From Methanolinea sp. (GTDB taxonomy: Archaea > Halobacteriota > Methanomicrobia > Methanomicrobiales > Methanospirillaceae): DNA of 10,704 bases. The notes below the pieces were generated by a model. That model saw only the letters and a program-made list of their open reading frames with translations. It did not search any database and had not been told where the DNA came from. Made by a program: the position numbers and the translations under genes. The stretch spans positions 1 through 10,704 of the forward strand of contig DUGV01000043.1 of the NCBI GenBank assembly GCA_013331225.1. Reading direction: 5' to 3'. This document shows, piece by piece, positions 6,573-10,704 of this stretch (the stretch's first letter is position 1; each line of letters begins with the position of its first letter).

Positions 6573-6965
6573 TCAGATATCTACCCGGCGCGAGAGAGCC
6601 CCGTGGGGGCATATCTCAATGCACCTGCCGCAGAGGACGCAGCGTTTCGCATCCATCCGGAGCCGGAACTCCTCGTCAAATGAGAAGACCTCCTGGGGAC
6701 AGATGCTGATGCAGGCGCCGCAGTCCACGCACTCGGTCTCGTCGAGACTTATCTCCTCCTCGAGGATGCGCACCGAGGCGCCGAGATCTGCCAGCTTGTC
6801 TTTTACAATCCTGCAGGACTCATCAGGGATATCGATGAGCGCCTCTCCCTCCGATGAATCGATGAGGGCCCGTTCCACGTTCACCAGCACCCCTGTATCG
6901 CGCACTACCTGGGCAATGATGGGTTTCTTTCCTTCCTTTCTCGAGAAGGTGACCAGGAGCTTCAT
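6573..6965 (-). CDS. NIL-domain / two 4Fe-4S ferredoxin protein, homocysteine synthesis iron-sulfur subunit
   Basis: The 130-residue protein has a NIL domain (about residues 1-70) followed by two 4Fe-4S motifs: Cys79-x2-Cys82-x2-Cys85-x3-Cys89-Pro and Cys109-x2-Cys112-x2-Cys115-x3-Cys119-Pro. It matches the partner (MA1822 in Methanosarcina acetivorans) of the DUF39 protein that makes homocysteine from aspartate semialdehyde and a sulfide-derived sulfur; it probably supplies electrons. It is the second gene of the pair. A longer GTG start at 6974 is possible, but that GTG lies inside the very strong Shine-Dalgarno GGGAGGTGG (complement of 6971-6979). The ATG at 6965 overlaps the DUF39 stop as ATGA, so the ATG is chosen. 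Confidence 0.92.
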   Translation of the reverse strand: MKLLVTFSRKEGKKPIIAQVVRDTGVLVNVERALIDSSEGEALIDIPDESCRIVKDKLADLGASVRILEEEISLDETECVDCGACISICPQEVFSFDEEFRLRMDAKRCVLCGRCIEICPHGALSRRVDI

Positions 6966-8470
6966 TTCAGCCACCTCCCGCCGAAGAGCTTGCCAAGGTC
7001 CATTGCAGTGAGCATCCCCACCACCCGGTACTCTCTGTCGACCACCGGGAGTGCGCTGATATTATGCTTCTCGAGCTTCCTGACCGCGATGTCCACCGGC
7101 TCGTCTGCCGTGGTGGTGACCACTTTCCGGCGCATGATATCCTTTACATGAGAGATCTTCGCGGGGTTCACCACTGCTTTCGAGACATCGTAAGTGGTGA
7201 CGATCCCCACCAGCACCCCCTCCCCGTTGATCACCGGGAGGTGGTTGGTCTCCCCTTTCAGGAGTTTCCGTGCAGCGTCCCTGATGGGTTCATTCTCGGA
7301 TATGGTGATCACCCGCCTGTCCATGATCTCAAGCACCCTCGGCCCCTGGACAGTCTCCCGCATCGGGGCGGCTCTTCGGCCCGGATCGATCCGCCGGGTC
7401 GGGAGGCAGACTGCCATCTTTCCGGACTCGATCCACCCTTTCAGCTCTTCTGCAACCCTTCGCGCCCTGCGGAGGCTCGAGAGCGAGGATGTCCGCACCT
7501 CCTCGCCGTTGATCTCAAGGTGCCCGGCTTTCAGCATGGCGTAGTTCACCTTCCCGATAGTCGGGCGGTCCCTCGCAGGGACCCCATAATCAATGATATC
7601 CACCCATATGTCCTCGTCCTTAACCGCAGTGCTCCTCACCGTCTCGACATCGAGCACGGGAATAGGAATGCCGAGCCCCACGTACATGGTCACTCCGTAT
7701 CCATGCATCGTTGCGGCCCGGATGTACTCCGTGTTCATCTTTTTCATGTCGCCGGTGACCATCAGGGTCCCAAAACCCGCGGCGGGAGAGGCCTGGGTCC
7801 CTTCGCCGATAACCATCCCTTCGGCCCCGCCGAGGAAACAGGGGACTCCCGACCCTATGAACCGGAACCCGGGATCGTTTGAGATGGGGTTGAGGAGACC
7901 TGCGCCCGAGTAGGTCACGTTGCCAAACGAGGGGAGGAGCATCCCCATGTAGGTGTGCAGGACCCTCTCGGTCGAGTTGCTGGCTGCATTGTACCGCTGG
8001 TAGCCGTTCCGGGGATTGCACATGATCGCCTGATTGAGGTTCTCGAGGAGGAGATCGGTGGTGATGGTCCTCCGGGGATAGCAGTCCGTGCCGCGGGAGA
8101 TCGCCCGCAGCTCCACGGATTTTCCTGCGATGAAATCCTCGATGACGTGGGCGCCCCCGTACTGGTCTTCTCTTGTGGTGGACTGCTGGGTCGCCCCGAT
8201 ATACGCGTCGACTGCTGCGAGCCCCGCGTACGCCTCTACATCGTTTAACCAGACCCGCTCCATCCGTATCGGGGGATCCGCGTGGCCGAAGTTGAAGAAC
8301 CCTCCGGAGGAGCACATGGCCCCGAACGTGCCGGTGGTCACCACATCCACCTCTGCAAGGGCGCCTTCCTCGCCGAGTTCGGCAACAATGGCAGGCATCT
8401 CCTCGGCGGTGACCACCCGGGCATTCCCGTCACGAATCCGTTCATTTATCTGATGGATGGTCTTCTTCAT
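6962..8470 (-). CDS. Homocysteine biosynthesis protein, DUF39 + two CBS domains (aspartate semialdehyde sulfurtransferase)
   Basis: The 502-residue protein has the DUF39 (COG1900) catalytic domain at about residues 1-365 and two CBS domains at about 378-435 and 441-500. It matches MA1821 of Methanosarcina acetivorans, which genetics showed to be needed for sulfide assimilation into homocysteine without O-acetylhomoserine. Cysteines are at 53 (GAMCSSGG), 130 (GTDCYPRR), 151, 211 and 355. Cys53 and Cys130 fall where, as I recall, the two functionally important cysteines of the family lie. CBS pairs commonly bind adenosine ligands such as SAM or ATP, so feedback by SAM is possible (inference). 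The ATG is leaderless: TATA box TTTAAATAT is centred 25 bases upstream. It is co-transcribed with the NIL-ferredoxin gene. Confidence 0.94.
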   Translation of the reverse strand: MKKTIHQINERIRDGNARVVTAEEMPAIVAELGEEGALAEVDVVTTGTFGAMCSSGGFFNFGHADPPIRMERVWLNDVEAYAGLAAVDAYIGATQQSTTREDQYGGAHVIEDFIAGKSVELRAISRGTDCYPRRTITTDLLLENLNQAIMCNPRNGYQRYNAASNSTERVLHTYMGMLLPSFGNVTYSGAGLLNPISNDPGFRFIGSGVPCFLGGAEGMVIGEGTQASPAAGFGTLMVTGDMKKMNTEYIRAATMHGYGVTMYVGLGIPIPVLDVETVRSTAVKDEDIWVDIIDYGVPARDRPTIGKVNYAMLKAGHLEINGEEVRTSSLSSLRRARRVAEELKGWIESGKMAVCLPTRRIDPGRRAAPMRETVQGPRVLEIMDRRVITISENEPIRDAARKLLKGETNHLPVINGEGVLVGIVTTYDVSKAVVNPAKISHVKDIMRRKVVTTTADEPVDIAVRKLEKHNISALPVVDREYRVVGMLTAMDLGKLFGGRWLK

Positions 8471-8475
8471 ACAAT

Positions 8476-8495
8476 AATATTCGATAAAGAATATT
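8476..8495. promoter_or_regulatory. Perfect inverted repeat over the DUF39 start region (candidate operator)
   Basis: AATATTC (8476-8482) and GAATATT (8489-8495) form a perfect 7-base dyad with a 6-base spacer. It lies between the TATA box (complement of 8491-8499, slight overlap) and the start codon at 8470. A protein bound here would block the DUF39 gene. AT-rich chance dyads are common, so this is a candidate only. Confidence 0.4.
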
Positions 8496-8499
8496 TAAA
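8491..8499 (-). promoter_or_regulatory. TATA box of the homocysteine operon
   Basis: TTTAAATAT on the minus strand is centred about 25 bases before the ATG at 8470. No Shine-Dalgarno sequence precedes that ATG, so the mRNA is probably leaderless. Confidence 0.6.
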
Positions 8500-8508
8500 G
8501 ATGTTTCG

Positions 8509-8525
8509 TATTACCAATAGTAATA
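8509..8525. promoter_or_regulatory. Second inverted repeat in the divergent promoter (candidate operator)
   Basis: TATTAC (8509-8514) and GTAATA (8520-8525) form a perfect 6-base dyad with a 5-base spacer. It lies just upstream of the TATA region of the Nif3-like gene and upstream of the DUF39 TATA box on the other strand. Its sequence differs from the other dyad at 8476-8495. Confidence 0.35.
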
Positions 8526-8529
8526 TACT

Positions 8530-8538
8530 CTTAATAAG
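8530..8538 (+). promoter_or_regulatory. TATA-like box of the Nif3-like gene
   Basis: CTTAATAAG is centred 27 bases before the ATG at 8561, and there is no Shine-Dalgarno sequence, which fits a leaderless mRNA. TAATATAC at 8521-8528 is an alternative box and would give a leader of about 10 bases. Confidence 0.45.
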
Positions 8539-8560
8539 CCTGAACACCGATATACCTGCC

Positions 8561-9289
8561 ATGGATATCGGGGAGTTCACCCGCATCATGGAAGCACTGG
8601 CACCCCCTGATCTTGCGGAGGAATGGGATGACGGGAAGATCGGGCTTGTTGTGGAGGGTGTGGAAAACCTGGATCACATCTGCTGTGCGCTGGACGCGAC
8701 GATTGCAACCGTCGGCAAGGCCGTATCAGAGGGCGCTGATATGCTTGTCGTGCACCACACGCCCCTATGGACCCCTGTCACAGCGTTCCGGGGCTCAATC
8801 GCCGCACTCCTGCGAAGAGCCGTTGCCTCGGGAATGAACATCTACGTACTGCACACGAATTACGACCATGCCCCAGGCGGGGTCAACGACATCCTGGCAG
8901 GTCTCCTTGATCTAAAAGATGCACGGCCCCTCTCACTCGGAGTGGTGGGAGAGTGCAGGCTGGGCCTCCAGGAGATCGCCGACCGGCTCTGCTGCCCGCT
9001 GCGGGCATGGGGGAGCCCGCGACTCCCGGGTATGCTCGCGGTGGTGGGAGGGTCAGGCTTCTCCCCGGATCTTATCGCAGAGGCGGCAGAGGAAAGTGCA
9101 GATTCCCTCCTCTCGGCAGAGTTGCGGCACTCGGTGGCCAGGGGCTCTCCCATTCCTCTCGTGGAAGCAACGCATTATGCACTGGAAGCCCCCGCCATGA
9201 AAGCACTCGCTCAGAAGATGGGCTGGGCATACATTGAAGATCCCCCGCTTCTCCATACATGGATCCCGAAGAGTTCTGGCGCCTGCTGA
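8561..9289 (+). CDS. Nif3-like dinuclear metal centre protein
   Basis: The 242-residue protein belongs to the Nif3 / GTP cyclohydrolase I type 2-like family, toroidal hexamers with a two-metal site. Candidate ligands are His65-His66 in LVVHHTP, His98 and Asp102 in HTNYDHAPGGVND, and His205 and Glu209 in EATHYALE. SLLSAELRHS (about 183-192) matches the family's TGD-x-H region. The in vivo role of the family is not settled. The length fits the shorter family members without the inserted PII-like domain. The frame is open upstream to 8282, inside the antisense DUF39 gene, but ATG 8561 is chosen. It starts the family-typical segment MDIGEFTRIMEAL and fits the TATA spacing. The 3' end overlaps the SWIM gene by 31 bases. 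Confidence 0.9.
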   Translation: MDIGEFTRIMEALAPPDLAEEWDDGKIGLVVEGVENLDHICCALDATIATVGKAVSEGADMLVVHHTPLWTPVTAFRGSIAALLRRAVASGMNIYVLHTNYDHAPGGVNDILAGLLDLKDARPLSLGVVGECRLGLQEIADRLCCPLRAWGSPRLPGMLAVVGGSGFSPDLIAEAAEESADSLLSAELRHSVARGSPIPLVEATHYALEAPAMKALAQKMGWAYIEDPPLLHTWIPKSSGAC

Positions 9290-9582
9290 AAAAGGAGGGC
9301 GTCCTCACCCCCCGGCTCTCCGACAAATTCGTCCGTATATACGGAGACCGCGGACAGAAAGCCCTCCATGCCTTGAAGAACGGGATGGTCAGGAAGTACC
9401 TCGATTTCGTGGTCGTCGCAGGCACGTCGCAGAGTTACGTGGTGGAAGAGGATTTCTGTACCTGCAGGGACTTTGTATTCCGCGGAAAATGCTGCTGGCA
9501 CCTCCTTGCGGCCCGCCTTGCAAGTATATGCGGGGGTTATGCAGAGCGCGAAGAGTGGTACCAGGACACCTGGGGTATATGA
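9259..9582 (+). CDS. Small SWIM zinc-finger protein
   Basis: The 107-residue protein ends in a SWIM-type zinc finger: Cys67-x-Cys69 in DFCTCRDFV and Cys79-x-His81 in KCCWHLLAARL, the C-x-C-x(n)-C-x-H pattern. Before it, about residues 1-65 contain a helical N-terminus (DPEEFWRLLKKEGVLTPRLSD) and two strands (YLDFVVVAG, QSYVVEEDF). SWIM modules bind DNA or proteins; some archaeal ones accompany recombination or repair proteins, but no such role can be shown here. The ATG lies within the last 31 bases of the Nif3-like gene, in another frame, with no clear Shine-Dalgarno, so it is likely translated by coupling. The alternative start at Met43 would cut off the conserved-looking N-terminus. Confidence 0.82.
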   Translation: MDPEEFWRLLKKEGVLTPRLSDKFVRIYGDRGQKALHALKNGMVRKYLDFVVVAGTSQSYVVEEDFCTCRDFVFRGKCCWHLLAARLASICGGYAEREEWYQDTWGI

Positions 9583-9598
9583 AGCAGCGGAATCCAAC

Positions 9599-9644
9599 AA
9601 TTTTTATCGTGAAAAACCGAATAAATTGAGAACACGAGGGTTTT
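9599..9644 (+). promoter_or_regulatory. Promoter and ribosome binding site of alaS
   Basis: A TATA-like AATTTTTATC (9599-9608) is followed, after about 26 bases, by a short leader containing GAGGG (9636-9640), 4 bases before the ATG at 9645. The T run may also help end transcription of the Nif3-SWIM pair. Confidence 0.45.
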
Positions 9645-10704
9645 ATGCTCGAAGAGGAATACCAGCTCGAATATTTTAAGACCCACGGACTCACGCGGAA
9701 GATATGCAAGAAGTGCGGATCTGCCTTCTGGACAAGGAATCCGGATACCGAGATCTGCGGCGATGCTCCCTGTGAGACCTACAATTTTATCGGTGCCCCG
9801 ATTTTCAGGCGCCATACTGTGGACGAGATGCGGGAGGCATACCTCTCATTCTTCGAAAAGAACGGCCACACCAGAATCAACCGCTACCCTGTCGCGGCAC
9901 GGTGGAGGGATGATATTTATCTCACCATCGCATCGATAGCCGATTTCCAGCCCTGGGTGACAGGAGGCGTCGTCCCCCCTCCCGCAAACCCGCTGACCAT
10001 ATCGCAACCCTGCATCAGGTTGAACGACCTTGATTCCGTAGGCCGGTCAGGCCGGCACCTCACGCTCTTCGAGATGATGGCCCACCACGCATTCAACTCC
10101 GATGTTGAGGAGATATACTGGAAGGAACGAACCCTGGAACTCTGCGAGCAGTTCATCTCGTCCATCGGCGGGGACCTCTCTCGCGTGACCTATAAAGAGC
10201 ACCCCTGGATCGGTGGCGGCAACGCCGGCCCAAGCCTGGAAGTGCTGATCGGCGGCCTCGAGGTGGCGACGCTTGTCTTCATGAACCTGGGGCGGCAGAA
10301 GACCGGCAAGCCCGGGATCGACCTTGCAGGGGAGATGTATTATCCCATGTCCAACTGGATCGTGGATACGGGATACGGCCTGGAACGGTTCGTATGGGCG
10401 TCCCGCGGCTCACCCACCATATATGATGCCGTCTTCCCCGAGATGGTCAGCAGGGTGATGGAGGCCGCCGGCCTCGCCCATGCGCTCGAGGACAAGGAGT
10501 ACACCAAGATCCTCTCCCTGAACGCAAAATTCGCAGGAGTCATGGATATCTCGGGGACCAACCTTTACCAGCTCCGGAAGAAGGTCGCCACCGCGATTGA
10601 CGTCCCGATCGAGCGGCTGGACAAGATGATCACCCCAATCGAGAAGGTGTATGCAATCGTCGACCACACCCGCTGCCTCGCCTACATGCTCGGCGACTGC
10701 ATCG
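9645..10704 (+). CDS. alaS: Alanyl-tRNA synthetase, archaeal type (N-terminal 353 residues, runs off the window)
   Basis: The translation from ATG 9645 stays open to the window edge and gives the first 353 of about 900 residues. It charges tRNA-Ala with alanine. An archaeal N-terminal extension has a Cys cluster, Cys21-x2-Cys24 and Cys38-x4-Cys43, a probable zinc site. The class II catalytic core follows: motif 1 area VVPPPANPLTISQPCIRLND, motif 2 area SGRHLTLFEMMAHHAFNS, and motif 3 DTGYGLERFVWAS. The partial sequence ends in IVDHTRCLAYMLGDCI, conserved just after the catalytic domain. The start is supported by the TATA box, the GAGGG site and family-typical beginning MLEEEYQLEYF. Editing and C-Ala domains would lie beyond the window. 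Confidence 0.96.
   Translation, partial: MLEEEYQLEYFKTHGLTRKICKKCGSAFWTRNPDTEICGDAPCETYNFIGAPIFRRHTVDEMREAYLSFFEKNGHTRINRYPVAARWRDDIYLTIASIADFQPWVTGGVVPPPANPLTISQPCIRLNDLDSVGRSGRHLTLFEMMAHHAFNSDVEEIYWKERTLELCEQFISSIGGDLSRVTYKEHPWIGGGNAGPSLEVLIGGLEVATLVFMNLGRQKTGKPGIDLAGEMYYPMSNWIVDTGYGLERFVWASRGSPTIYDAVFPEMVSRVMEAAGLAHALEDKEYTKILSLNAKFAGVMDISGTNLYQLRKKVATAIDVPIERLDKMITPIEKVYAIVDHTRCLAYMLGDCI

Noticed and set aside
7064..7882. A 272-codon plus-strand frame inside the DUF39-CBS gene
   Set aside because: It is His/Pro/Arg-rich antisense translation of a well-supported gene with no motif of its own.

Overview
The window looks like the chromosome of a methanogenic archaeon, most likely of the order Methanomicrobiales (inference). 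Archaeal hallmarks are the general transcription factor TFE, the tRNA 2'-O-methylase Trm56, an archaeal-type alanyl-tRNA synthetase with an N-terminal Cys cluster, and a UPF0280 protein. A paired DUF39-CBS / NIL-ferredoxin homocysteine-synthesis module, known from methanogens, supports this. Coding DNA is GC-rich. Promoters are AT-rich with TATA boxes, and several genes have a TATA box about 25-29 bases before the start codon and no Shine-Dalgarno site, as expected of leaderless mRNAs. No mobile element, CRISPR array, rRNA or tRNA was seen.

Layout. Positions 3-2902 (minus strand) hold a tight five-gene operon: small winged-helix protein, Trm56, ATP-grasp enzyme of unknown substrate, TFE, HD-domain hydrolase. 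Adjacent genes overlap by 4 or 8 bases or lie 7 bases apart. Positions 2903-3116 form a divergent intergenic region holding a weak small-ORF candidate and the promoter of an unrecognised 136-residue protein (3117-3527, plus). A stand-alone response regulator (3606-4220) and a UPF0280/ApbE-like protein (4346-5056) follow on the minus strand. A divergent promoter with two TATA boxes then leads to a two-domain phosphoesterase (5160-6446, plus) that joins a 2H (LigT-like) domain to a calcineurin-like metallophosphoesterase.

Positions 6573-8470 (minus) carry the homocysteine pair: DUF39 plus two CBS domains, then a NIL-domain protein with two 4Fe-4S motifs, coupled by an ATGA overlap. Its 90-base divergent promoter contains two distinct perfect inverted repeats. 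On the other side lie a Nif3-like dinuclear metal protein (8561-9289) and an overlapping small SWIM zinc-finger protein (9259-9582). The window ends inside alaS (9645 onward, partial).

Most of this is housekeeping gene content. The least explained items are the 2H/metallophosphoesterase fusion, the ATP-grasp enzyme inside the tfe operon, the Nif3-SWIM pair, the dyads in the homocysteine/nif3 promoter, and the 136-residue orphan. I found no clear evidence of a wholly new multi-gene system.
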